The notes beneath the pieces are model-generated. The model saw only the letters and a program-made list of their open reading frames with translations, ran no database searches and was not told where the DNA came from. A program made the position numbers and the translations under genes. DNA of 64,000 bases from positions 135,862,721-135,926,720 of the forward strand of contig NC_088098.1 in the NCBI RefSeq assembly GCF_036370855.1. The letters are read 5' to 3'. This DNA is from Dromaius novaehollandiae (lineage: Eukaryota > Chordata > Aves > Casuariiformes > Dromaiidae). The stretch's first letter is position 1; each line of letters opens with the position of its first letter. Below, in pieces: positions 34,201-47,200 of the stretch.

Positions 34201-35445
34201 GGGACAATGAAAAAAAATTACTATTCTTATACTTAACAGGATACTAAAATTAAATGATGACAACTAGGGAAATTGGTCTGGGTTCCAGTGTGGACACTGT
34301 TGTAAACATGTACTGGCTTACTGTATGGCTGTAAATAAAAAGCAAATGATGTCAGGATATGCAAGGAGTGGGATGAAAAGTAACACAGAAAAATAAAACT
34401 AGCATGTGTCAGCTAGGTGGTACATCTTCCTACAGGTTTGCTCCATTTGTCACACCTCTATCCCAGAAAAAGAATTCTTTGACTCTGCATCCCACCAAGA
34501 GAGATTGTTGTTTCCACATGTGCACTGGATGCTTGCAGAGGCTTCTGTCTACCTCAGTAAAGCTCTTCCAATAGTACTTTTCATCCACTCAACATGATGG
34601 GCTTGAAAGTCCTGTTATACATGATACAGGATGCATGTTGATGATGATACAGCAAAAACAAAACTGTTTGATGTTTAAATGGCAGGCATTGAAGTCTTGT
34701 AAGGGCACATGGCCAGCATTAAAACTTTTCTCAGTATGTGGGATAAGAAGTTAGATGTAATCAATCTACTCTCTGGCCATTATTTGACTGTTAAGTAAAT
34801 TCGGCTTATTTCTCAGGAAGAATAGGAAATGCAGAGAACCAGTAGTTTTACCTGGCTCTGAAACCTTCACTTTTGCACATGAAAACCATAGCTTAAGAGA
34901 ACAAATAAACAATAACAACTGCAGAATTAGGGTTTTGTGAATGCATACAATTAAACTCACACTAAGCATCGTTTTCTTTGTAGTACCATATATCAAATAG
35001 GCATCAAGTCTTTATTATTCTAATTTTATATGTAGCCCTTAACTAATTACATTGTTCTTTTGTCTTTTCCTACTTTGTCAGAACCACTTGAATTGAAAAA
35101 AAGTAACCTTTCTGCTCATGTAGTGTTAGGTTAAGCATAACTCCCAAGTATATCTGGAGAGGTTTGTCATAGCCTCATGAATCCCTGAATTAGCAAAGGA
35201 AAACATTCACAATCTCTCCCATAATGGAAACCACACTTTCATGAAATGAAGGATGTGATTCATTCTTCAAGAAAATTTCTGCACAGTTCTGTATCTCATT
35301 AAAATTGACAGTGACAAACTAATGATAATTACTTTGGTTGCTCCTCCTCTTGCAATGGTTTTGAGTTTAAAATAACAGCTGAAAGGGAAAACACATTGTG
35401 ATTTTTTCAATATATTTAGGCACAAAAATACATGTGACTGTGCAT

Positions 35446-35475
35446 TTATATATATATATATATATATATGTATAT
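35446..35475. repeat. (TA)n microsatellite
   Basis: Roughly 30 bp of alternating T and A, interrupted once near its right end. Confidence 0.9.
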
Positions 35476-36265
35476 GAAGACCATGCAATCTTGGGCTATA
35501 CTGAGAAGAAAATGAAGACGTGCACATCTTCTGATTTTTTTTTTTCTGAAATAATTAATTTCAATATAATATAAAGAAAATATAGCAAAAAAATCATTTA
35601 CTGTTACCAGTCTGTTTAAAAACCTGGAGCTCTGAAATAAATCCATATGTTTGTTATCATAGCAATATCAGCCAACACTCACTGAGTCACATTATACCAG
35701 GCCATACAATGCCTCTTTCTTCTAAGCGTCTGCTGAATCAAACTCCAGTCCATTACCAGTGCTGTTCTCATGCTTCAGTTGTACAGCTACAGTCTAGACA
35801 CAGCACATGCACCCAGGGCCCAGTCTGGCTGCTGCTGCTTGTCAGTGCACCAGTAAGTAGCTAGATGAGACACATCATTTGCCTTCATGTAACAGCTATT
35901 ACAAAGAAAAAGTCAGTAATATCTGAGTGCCCAATAGTTCAAAGATGCATCCTATGGTCAGGCAATAAGCTGCTGTGCATTGTGTTATTCTTTAAATGTA
36001 TGAAGGTAAAATTGACATACTGTGCTTCAATGCTACATTCAGAGCCCCGCCAGACAAACACAAAGATATCCAATAGCAAGGGGGAAAACAGCTTTATGAT
36101 CCAGAGGAAGTGACAAAGTAAACAAATTCAGAGTTTACTGAAATGATTCAGGAAATGGAAAGCTTCAGCTAGCTTTTTTCTAGCGAACAACCGTAAATAG
36201 TTGAATAAAACACAGGGGAACATTTTACTACTTTTTCTTTTTTAATTCTTTTTTTTTTTTACAAT

Positions 36266-36287
36266 CTTTCCTCCTCCTCCTCCTCCA
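36266..36287 (+). repeat. (TCC)n microsatellite
   Basis: About six TCC/CTC units following a T-run. Confidence 0.85.
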
Positions 36288-38440
36288 AACAGAAAACTGA
36301 ATCAAAAAGCATGTAAGTGTATTAACTATAGCAACTGGACTCGTAAACAAATAGCTGAGTAGGATGTTTGGGTGCATAGAATTACTGAGGATGTCTGTAT
36401 TTCAGAAGAAAGCTGTTTCACTATTCTGAGATGACCTAAATGGCTTCTTGGCAATCTTTTTCCAGTTTCTCAACTCTCCAAATTTATTTTCTTCTGAGAA
36501 AATTTGCTAACAATCTTTTTTTTTTGTTTGCTTTTCCTTGATGTTTTAAACATCTGCATTTTCTCTTACATTATATTTAGTTTGCTATTATATTCTTGTT
36601 ATTCAGATCCACTCTTTTTTTCTTTTGGTTTTGTTCTGGATTTCTTACTGTAGTTGTTTTGCTGGACTTTAGCATCTACCCAGTCTCAGTGCTTGGAATG
36701 ACGTTGGTAAGAAAATGGCAGCGTACTTGCTTATGTGAGTGAAATGTATTATTAAAACACATTTGGGATACAAAGGCTTATGAAGTTTACTGTGAACAGG
36801 AAGAGGTCTACCTATGTTCATCTTGTTAGAAGAATCGAGCATAGACCCTCTTCCTATGTATAAGCAATTAGGACTGTTAGATACTTGTCACACCAAGTTA
36901 ATTTAAAGGCACTGGAAAGTCCAGAAGACTGTGTAGGATTATGACTGTGCAGGATAAACAACTTCAGTTTTCCAGGTTAAAAGCAGGTAAGAAGACTTGA
37001 AAATATTAAGATGATTTTTGAAAATAGAGACTTTAAATATCAGAGCTCAGTCAGATTCAGCCTTGTTACATTATTGCCTTTTAGAATGTAAAAATACTTA
37101 GTGGGCTGTTTTTTTAAACACATTTGCTTTCAGAGAGACTTAGTAAACAAAGGTTTTTTGTATGTAGGAAATATGTTTTATAAAAGATAAGAGTTTTATA
37201 TATATAACTATTATATAGGTTATGATTACATGAAAAGAAGGATGAAGCTTGATATAAAGGCCCTGTGCACTTAGTTCTGTTGAATTCAAGTAAGCAGGTC
37301 ATGAATTTGAAAACATGAGAAATGATCAGGTTGGTTTTCAAAAAAGCAGACATTTGGAACAGTGATATTCAGCTCTGACCAGGGATCACATTTCCAACCA
37401 GGGAAAATGTCCACTATTGGAAGAAAACTACCTGGCTTTTAAGAGTTGTGTCAAATGTTTTGTCAAATTGCATAATACATAGATGATAACATCTCCAGCT
37501 TAAATCTGTGAGCAATTGTATTTGTCAAAATGTAAAAGTAAATGTTAAGCTTTGGATAGTCTGATTTTTATGAATGTAACAGGTTTAATATTTGTGGCCT
37601 TTAATTAAATCTGGAATATAAAGAGCTCCTAAATGACCTCTTATTTTACCAAATGACTTGTATCACATCTGTTAATTAGAAGGGAAAGTAGACCTTAAAA
37701 GTGAAAAACAGTATAAAAATACAGATTGTGCTCAAGATAAGTTGTTGAGAAAATGTATGGTAATAAAGAAAGCAAATTTGAAAAGCCAAAAATATGCAAG
37801 TTTGAAACTATTCATTTTCCATGATGAAAAATACAGGAGGGCTTTCTGTCCAAGTTTCCAAGTTTCCAGAGACTATTTTAAGTGGTCCTTTCTTACAGTA
37901 ACAGTAGTTAAAGCTACTTGGTTTTTTTCTGTTCCCAAGGGATGAATGTTGACTGAACAGTTACAGCTGTAATCTTTTCAGTCTCTTTACAAAAATTTTC
38001 TGCAAAATAGTATCGTCAAGACCCTTTCACCTGCTTGACCGCATAGTCAAGCATGGCCCCTAGGTATTTTATGCATTTCATTTTTTGGAAGAATTTAGAA
38101 GACACTACAAAGTGAGATGAATGAAGTTCAGAGAGCAAGATTAAGAACCAAGGACAGGAAACTTTGGGTCACATGCCAATGAAAAAGACATTCCTGCCTT
38201 TTTATACAAAGGGAGTCACAAGTTTGACCAAACTCTTTCTATACTTCAGGAAAGTCCACCACTAAGTACCATGTCATTGCCACCACTTTGTCTCCTTGAC
38301 TGTAGCTCTATTTCCTTTTAAACACACTGACTTAGCAAACAGCAACAGCCTAATAGTCCATATTATCTTATGAACTACTCCTTTTTATATTACCGTTAAC
38401 CTGGGTACTACACCACCTGTCTGTTATGCTAAAAGCAAGC

Positions 38441-38463
38441 ATGTGTGTGTGCACGTGTGTGTA
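38441..38463 (+). repeat. (GT)n short repeat
   Basis: A GT-rich alternating tract broken by CAC. Confidence 0.8.
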
Positions 38464-40042
38464 TGAGCTCTTGTAAAATCCACAAGGATTTCTAATGCCA
38501 TGAGCAGGCACTACAAAAGCTCTACTGTGTGAAGAGCCATAAGCATCTCAGATTTTTCCCACCTTACATTACTTGAGTTTCAAAAGATGCTTTCATGTTT
38601 ACTATTTGGAATTCCTTTAATCCATGTTACCAGCAATATTTTAGAAATGTAGGTCCTATCCTACAGTCGTAATGGTGCATCATCCCACCAGGCTAGCTGA
38701 ATCTATTCCTATACCTGTTTTACACAAACAAAACATTACAATTTTTCTTCATTTGGACAAACTCTTCTTTGACTATGAAAATGCATGAAAATAAAAACCT
38801 GCATGAACATCATTACTGGTTGCCTTGAAGAGCAATACAGCAATAAACAAACATGGAAACAGCAAATGATCTGAAATGAGGTAATAATATCTGAATTATA
38901 TACATATTAGTAAATCACTAAAGTTTGGCTATGAAGGTTATTCCTGTTATGTGCCAGGAAATCCATCAGTTTTTACACAAGCTTTGATTTTTGTTCTTGG
39001 TGCTTCTACATTTAGTTGCACTTGCATTTTCTAGTTTGATTCTAGTCTACATCTATCGAATGCCATGTTGCAAAATCAAGCTCAGCTCTTCCCCAGAACA
39101 TCACTGTTTTTCTGTTCTGCAAATCTACATTTACACAGCCAACTTAGCAATATGACTTTTCATTGGAAAACTGCCAAATACTTGGATTTTCATAATGAAA
39201 TGAAAGCATCAGATTTCTTCTGCAATGTGACAGTGCTAATGAAATCTCATTATCAAAAATCATTTAGGGACAACATTTTGGCAGTAGAAGCAAACTCATG
39301 AGGTCCTTATCCCAGTGCTCCCAGCAGTCTAGGTTTTGGATATTAATCTCTTGTAGGTAAAAATCAAATTCTATATACTTCAAGTCCACCTGTTGTTCAT
39401 ATTGATGGAAATTTTGTAATTTACCAACAATCGAAGAAAAAAATTCTTGAATTAAAGGATTTGTTATGCCATATCTCAGCAGTTATTGAACTACAGGCAC
39501 ATTGAAAAAAATCCAAACAGGTGCAGATTTCAGAAGTTTTACATGAAATAGCTATTCAGCATATATAAGCTTTTACTCTCTCTCTTTTTTAAACACATTC
39601 TCTGAAGTACTCCATGCATCCTTATTGGCTCCATGGTTCAAGAATGGAAAGTACTGTAGAAAAACAAATGTAAAAGTGGGTTCTTTCTTTTTTAAAAAAT
39701 TGAGAAAAATGTAAAGTTTAGAAGAGCTGGTCCATTTTGCAGCCTGAACAAACTAGTAAGTGAGTATTGCTAGTAAGAACAGTAACTAAGCATTGCCAAC
39801 GTGAACAGAACTTACTGTATATAACTTTCATATAGTTCTATTGTGATCAGTGGGCCCTACTTCATTTTACCCATTTTCCTTCATATTTAGACTCTTATGG
39901 GTGCTTTGTCACAGAAGTTTATGGAATGGATGACAAATAGAACATTAAATTTTCATTCATATAAAGGTACAAACTTAATAGGAAAATTACATGTAATATC
40001 CAGATGTCTAATATGAATCAAAAAATCTTTTAAAGACAACTT

Positions 40043-41087
40043 TTTATTTAGATTTCATGATTTATGCACTGAGACAAAGTATATTTTTGAAATATGTGCA
40101 AGTCTGAAGTATCCAGCCATGGTCAGGCATATTTCAGCATGTTTGCCCCTCACTCTGCCCTCAGTCCAAAGAAACAAATCAATTTTACACATATCTACAG
40201 TATTTAATAAAGAAGTCCAAACCAGCCAAAGTTTTATATTTTTCAGCAGTTAAAATAAGAAGAAACATTTAATTTGTTCTCATGCAGACAGCAAAATTAA
40301 ATGGAAATATAACAGTCTTTTGAAGAACAATGCACTGAACCATCTCTCTCTGTGGGGAAAGGCAATATCTTAATATGATGAATTAACAAAAACAACAGGT
40401 TAAATCAAGCAGAAACTATCCTTGTATTTAAATGTGTAAATATTTGCCAGTTATATCACCCGATCAATAACAAATCTGTACTTCTTTTGGAGTCTGAATT
40501 AGTATTTTTTTAAAACACATTGTCAGAGGTTATTCTGATAGGATTTTATATAAATTCTTTGGCTACATATGTTAAGAAACTTAAATACACACAAAAGCTA
40601 CTAATACTAATACCTTAATAAATGGTACACATTTACAGATCATACAGGGATGAAAGCAAAAATGTGATGAAATACAATTATTTTCAAGGACTAAGTTACT
40701 TACAACATCCAACTTTACATCCCAAATAGAAGGCTGTAGACAAACTTAACTTGAGATTCTTCAATTTAGAAGTGTTTCTGTAGAACTTCTTGGCCACCTA
40801 AGAATGCCTCACACTAAACTTGTTGCTTCATGTAATAATCTTACCACTTTTAATTATTACATGTAACCTGTAGTGCCTCTCTTTTTTCTTTTCTTTTTCT
40901 TTTAAAAGAATGGTGAAGAAACTGCTCATATAAAGAACAGCAATACTGGTTATATCCCTATATGGAATTATAATGGTTTTAGATTCTTTCATGTCATTTG
41001 AAGATCTTTCGTAAGCAAAATATGAAAGCAAAATTTCACGTCAGTTTTTAGAAAAAGTTTAGGGTTATAGTGATCTCATGAAAATGC
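40043..41087 (-). other. SYAP1: Probable SYAP1 3' UTR with candidate poly(A) signals
   Basis: Downstream of the stop, minus-strand ATTAAA occurs at 40,849-40,854 and canonical AATAAA at 40,043-40,048. Either could end the transcript. The true cleavage site cannot be told from sequence alone. Confidence 0.45.
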
Positions 41088-41215
41088 TTAATTTTCTTCT
41101 TGCAGCATTTCTTCTATTTCTTTGTCCCAGTTATCATCACGTTTTTCTGCTTCTGTCACCACCTCATATTCTTGAAGCTCCTGCTGTAGTTCCTTTTCCC
41201 AATCAGCAGTCTCTT
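41088..41215 (-). CDS. SYAP1: SYAP1 exon 9 with stop codon
   Basis: The acceptor is TGTCTTGTAG|AAGAGA and the TAA is at 41090-41088. It codes [20 protein letters not shown], then [17 protein letters not shown] and QEEN. The ending matches human MLQEEN. Confidence 0.96.
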
Positions 41216-44200
41216 CTACAAGACATAAATGATGTGTGAGAATCGACTTGGTAATATCAATTCTTTTTTTTTTGGTAATAGAACTAGATGAATTTGCATT
41301 GAATCAATCTGATCTCCCTTGTATTCTATGGAAATTCTCATTCAAAATTAAAGAAACATCAAGATCAAAAATACTATCTTTTGACTGACCATAAATAGGA
41401 ATTAATACACACATCTGGATTCCTGCGTGCATGCTATAATAAAGATATAAAGTAAATAAATAAAAAAGGCAAATACATGTTTTAGCTGTAACAAGTTTCC
41501 TTTTCCAAACTCATTTCCCATAGTGAATTCAAGTATTTCACTCTATTATCAACTCAATCTCTATCAAGTCTCACAAAAAAAAGTGTGTGTTATTTAGGAA
41601 GTGAATAAAAGTTCATAAGTTTGTAGAATATACGTTTCTGAAAAAATCAAGATCAAATATTGTTGATAAATTTAAAAAGAAGTAGGTATTTTCTGCATTG
41701 ACATTTGTAGCTAAGCAAGTTAACTTAACCAGGGTTAAATCATACTTCGTACTTCAGGGCAAAAAATGAGTCAGAAGGCATTCCTGTGTTGTTAATCTCT
41801 GTTTTAATTGACTTTACCTATCATATGCAAGAGAATGGGGGAGGAGATGGGCATTTGAAGTATTACATAATAATTACTATTATAATACTTTGGATATGAA
41901 GGTAGGTAATTTCATAGTCCAAGTTAGTAAGGCCAGCTGAGATTTTTCTAAACAAATTGTATGTTAATGGCTTATGCTTTCATCAAGAAGCTACATGCAA
42001 GAAACTAATACTAATCTTAAAAATTCCTCAAGCTTGGCTATAGATTGAAAAAGATTTCAGAAAACAAGGATTCACAACCTCAAAAACATATTCTGTAAGA
42101 TGGATTTTGAAAATTGTGTTATGACAAGCATCTATATACAAAGTATCTTCTTAGTAAATAGTTTGTTGTATATGGCCAGAGTCACATCATCACAGACTGA
42201 TTTTATTTTTCCACTTTTTACACTAATTACTTCTTGTGAATCATTTTTAGAATAAGCCATATTTCATTCCTTCTCATTGTTCTCAAAGCTATTTGTTAAA
42301 CTTTAACTGTTCCAAACACATGTAAATCTTTTAAAGCAAAAGCATCCATAAACCCATGGCCTGGTGCAAACACTGCCTTTTCTGCTGGTGTTGATACACA
42401 AGAAGAAAACATAGCGTGACTTCCAGTAATGTACTGTACTATACCTAGAAGGATGTCAATTAAACAAAAATAAACCATGGCTGGCATGTAAGCACCTATG
42501 AAAGAACACAGAGAAGGGAGAAAAAATATTCCACTACTAACTTTTATAAATGAGCCACTTAAAATTGTTAGGTTCTTTGGACTTAAAACTCCTCACAAAT
42601 AACATTCTGCAGGAGACATGGCTTGACTGTTCTCATAACTATCACTAATTTCTGTAATATTTCATTGCAGAACATCTCATACATTTTGAAAAACAATCAT
42701 AAATCTACTTTCCTAAATTTAATTACAGTATTTCTTTTTTTGAATCAACCTATCTTAGAATTACTCTGTTTGAGAAAGAGGGTAAGAAATAGTAAAATAA
42801 ACAAACTCCTTATTATGTTGCCCTCTATAATCATTAAAAAATACCCCAAGAACACATATGGTAAAATAGGTGTCAAGATAAAGTAATTATCAGCTTAAAA
42901 AAAAAAAACCAACAAACCAAACAAAAAAACCTTACCTTCTACTACTGAAGTCTCTTCTCTTTTTTTGTCTAGCACCAGTTGTTCCATTTCTTTTCTTAGG
43001 TCTTCCTGATTCAAATTACAGGCATCAAAAGCATCACTCACAAATTCTGATACACCTGGACTTGTGGAAATCTCTTCCTCATCCTATAATAAGATAGTTT
43101 TGTAGAAGCTCATGCAAGAAGGGACAAAACGTGCCACGAATACATACTTTCCCTTGTGTGACTGCCTTTTAGATAGAGTCACCAAACAAACAAAACAAAT
43201 GCATTACAAATGCATTTTTAAAGAGTTTTTTTTTTTTTATATACAGACAAGAATGTTAGATAGCTGTACTGAAAATGATCTGCTTTCCATCCTAGGCTCC
43301 TTTTTGCATTCTCCTAAAAACTTTAATTCTGTTTTTTTTAATCTTCAGGAACAATAAGGCACTCATAAGTAGTTTAGAACAGCAGCTATGGCTAATATTA
43401 AGTTTTGAACACAATCCAGTAACAACTTTCTATACACAAATAAGATTAAAGAGGACTGTTCTTTGGAAATATGTTTGTTTAATTTAGTGCACTACATATT
43501 ATTGCCAAGTGAATGTACAGCTCTGCTTCTGCCAAGAGAGTTCTCTAGTACTGATTTTACAACACAGAAATGAACAAGTGTCATTAGGTGTCCAAGTTCA
43601 CGGTTTCTGCAATGTCAAACAAAGCTCTTCTTGCCTTCACAATAAAATAATGTTGCTATGGCAACGCATAATTTAGATGTCCTAAATTTAAGCTTGCTAT
43701 TGCTAAAGCATTGGACAAAACATGGCACACTATGTCTGTGTGCATGCACGTGTGAGGGAGAGTCTATATTTTAGTGAAACTATCGTGTTCAAATACAATG
43801 CAAACTTTGTAATCCAAACATGTCAGAACCACCTTACTCTTCAGAGTTAAAAAACAAACAAACAAAAAACCCTTGTATTATTACAAGGAGGAGGATACTA
43901 ACAAAAGTATTTATTCTTCAGGTACACTACTGTTTTTTCTCCTAAAAATGAGCTTTAAAGTATATGTACTAAAACCAAACATTCTCACAACATAACAGCA
44001 GAGGGAACAGCAGGAACAGCAGCAAGTTAGCATAGAACTGGCAGATATTTATATTATTACAATTTCATCGTACAGCTAACTCAAAAGGATGCATAATTAC
44101 ATATTAAATGACAGTTTCACATACTAAATACTAGATAAAAATATAAAAGCATTTTTACCTCTTGAGATTTTAGCTGAGACTTTATTGTAACAGGTGGTGT

Positions 44201-47200
44201 TTTGGGCCGTACTGTTTCTAACAAGAGGGGGAAAAAAAAGGTAAATTATATTTAAATAGATAAAGATCTCATTTAATCTGCATAGCTATTAAATATATAA
44301 GGAAACACTGTGTTTTCAATTTTACGGAATTCTTGTGGTTAAAAGCTGAATTCGGCCATGGGTGAAGCATTTGCACTAAAAACAAGACTATCAAGAGAAG
44401 TGATTTTATATGCCCGATTAATTAAAGTCAAATTTAACAAGCTATTTCCTCACTCTGAATCCAAAGTTAAACCATGGGAACAACTCTGCCCACCTCAAAA
44501 CGATCCAAATAACTATGAAATATGAACAGTTGGGAATCAGGAGGAACATCTTCTATAAAACACTCATGGTTTGCACCATAGGGCATAAAATCTATAATGT
44601 TATAAAGATGCAGACTTGCTCCTGAAATCCAGTCACTGCATAGAACAGTTCCCAAACTTATCTGGTTGGCCACTACCACAGACATGGGCAGTAGCTAGCT
44701 CTCAGATCTACTGGATTACACCTGTATACACATCCCCAAATGCACCTGAGAAGAACGCTTTGCAGCCTTACCTTTTCTTTTCACATGGGAGGTAGGAAAT
44801 CGCTGAAAAACAGCAACCCTAGAAACTGTCTCCGACTTCCTAATAATGCTTACTGTGCATTCTGAATTTAGTAGCATGGTGCTAGAGGGGCATGACTGTT
44901 TATATGCAGGGACAGATCTCGGTAGGTAAAGAATATTCCAGGCTTCCTCCTCGTGCAACTAGTAGGGTAGAGATGTTGCCATGAAAAGCCATATGGTTGC
45001 AAGAACAATTAACATACTGCGCAGGTTGTGGTAGTGGTTATGTGCTTGATTAGCAATTTTATTTGTTTAAACGTGCAAAACAGCTCTGAGCTTGCAGCTC
45101 TGCATATTGTGATGTGCGCAGGTGGACCTCTCCTGCTCACTCAGCAATTTCTGAAGGGAGAATTTTGGGGGGGGTTAATTTGTAAAATTAGAATCAGCTC
45201 TAATTAAAATAATTCTTTAATTGGTGGTTGCCGCTGCATATGCAGCTCATCTATTCAATGGCTCCTGTCACACCCTCTTTATTCCCTCCCCTTCCCAATC
45301 TGCAGAGGATGTGTTACTGTATCCAACATGACACCTACAGTGGCAGCAGCAGCCCCAACAGAGCAGGCTGCAGGACTCTGGGCTGTTCAGTGACAAGTGC
45401 CCAATGCACAGGGCAAGAGAGGTGCCTTAAGCTCCATCACCCTCTCTCACGCAGAAGCAGCAGAGCAACTCAGCACTGGGCCACATACCAGTCTGAAGTG
45501 ACTAGCATACCATTAGCACTGGTTTGGAACTGCTGGCCTAGCATCATGTCCTAGAGCCACCTCATTTCTAACTAAATAGCTCCTGATATCTGGAGAAGGA
45601 TTAGAACCTGCCATTTGGTTACACAGCTTGTGCATATAGCTTCTGCATTAGAATGTGGGATGTCTCCGATTTGTCCCTTCTTTTTTCTTCCCCACCAACC
45701 ATGCTAATTAAACTTCGTGAAAATAGCATGTAAGGAGGAGACAGATGGAGATAAAATGGAAGGCAATTAACTCTATTTTATAGACATCAGTCAGCTTTGA
45801 GAAGACACTCTGAACATCAGGAAGGGTTACTAGCAGACAACTACTAGTTTTATCCACCAATTAGGGTATCCAACCTCCAAAAGGTCATTTTAATCAAAAA
45901 TAAAACACAGATGATTCACATTCCCCAAGACCTGTTAAAATTCAGACTCAAACAAAACATGGTCTAGTAAATATATCTTTGCTATTACATAAAATGTAGT
46001 GATTAGGACAGTAAACCTATCTGCATATTCTATACTGGTCTTCTGAATTGTATGAGATCCCTGACAAGCCAAAAAACATTGCATTTTGTAAACTTTTGCT
46101 GAAGATATCTTTGTTTTCAGTTGTGATGATAAGTTTTACTAGCAGAACTCTTCGGGTATTATCCAACAGATTTCTCTTTGACTGCAATTTCTAAGAGTTT
46201 CTGAGAGGATGACTCAAAGATAAGAGGTTTGTTGTTCAATAGGGTGAGTTGCCCTATCTCTTCTGCAAAGTTGAAACACTTTCATTGAAACAGCCATGTC
46301 TTGGGTTTGCAAATGTGACCTACATGCTGTACTGCTTAAAACCAAGGTTACATTGTCATAGGAACATACAGTTTAACACTGTTCATTTAACTACACGTTT
46401 AACTTGTGTAAAGGAAACATTCAGCATTGTAATTAATGGTAGAAGTACTTCTATTTGATGAGCCAATCAGCCACAACAGTAGCAGCTTTCTATTTTCTGA
46501 AATTGGTTTATTGAAGCAATGAGACGCAGAAACAGAAATCAAATAAGAAGCTCTGTGATAAGGGGAAGCATACTAATATGCTTAAAAATGATAGTGAAGA
46601 AAGTGTCTTTTGGCAGAGCTTCTGCTTTACTAAGCTGGAGGAAATCTTTCCAAATACCATCTTTTTCTCTATACTATGGACTAAAAGTCTCAAAGATTGC
46701 AAAGATATATATACTCAAAGATCTATCGTAAAGCACTACAGAAACCAGAGGAGAAGATAATCACTATTCCTAACAGTTTACAATTCTATCACTTGCTATA
46801 ATGAACAATACAAATGAAATAAAAATCCATAAAAGATAAAGAAAAAAGCAACACAAAAAGAAAAATAAAAAAGACTGCATTCGCATGCCAGTTAGTTGTC
46901 GAGGTTGACAAAATAATGAAAATGCCAGAGATTTCCTGAGTTGATGACAGCTGCACACATAAAAGAAAACTGCACATAAAAGAGAACACAGCTTGCTTGT
47001 CAGAAAATGATAAAAATGGAACCTGAATGTGGGAGGAGCATAGAAGTGACAAGACATGAACAGGTGAGAAGGAAATGGGCCTAAATGTAGTGCACTAAAA
47101 GGTAGAGACAAGAACTTTGTTATGTTGAAAGAGTTAGTGTAGGGCATTAAAGAATTGCTCTTTTACACAAGGAACAAAAAGTCACAGCTTCCATGAAACT

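Larger units (their letters stand above)
31600..40042. other. Intergenic region between SYAP1 and TXLNG, no gene recognised
   Basis: The sequence is AT-rich. Open frames are short (under about 105 codons), overlap on both strands, and match nothing I know. Simple repeats occur at 35.45, 36.27 and 38.44 kb. No RNA gene was recognised. Regulatory elements for TXLNG could lie here but cannot be identified by eye. Confidence 0.6.
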
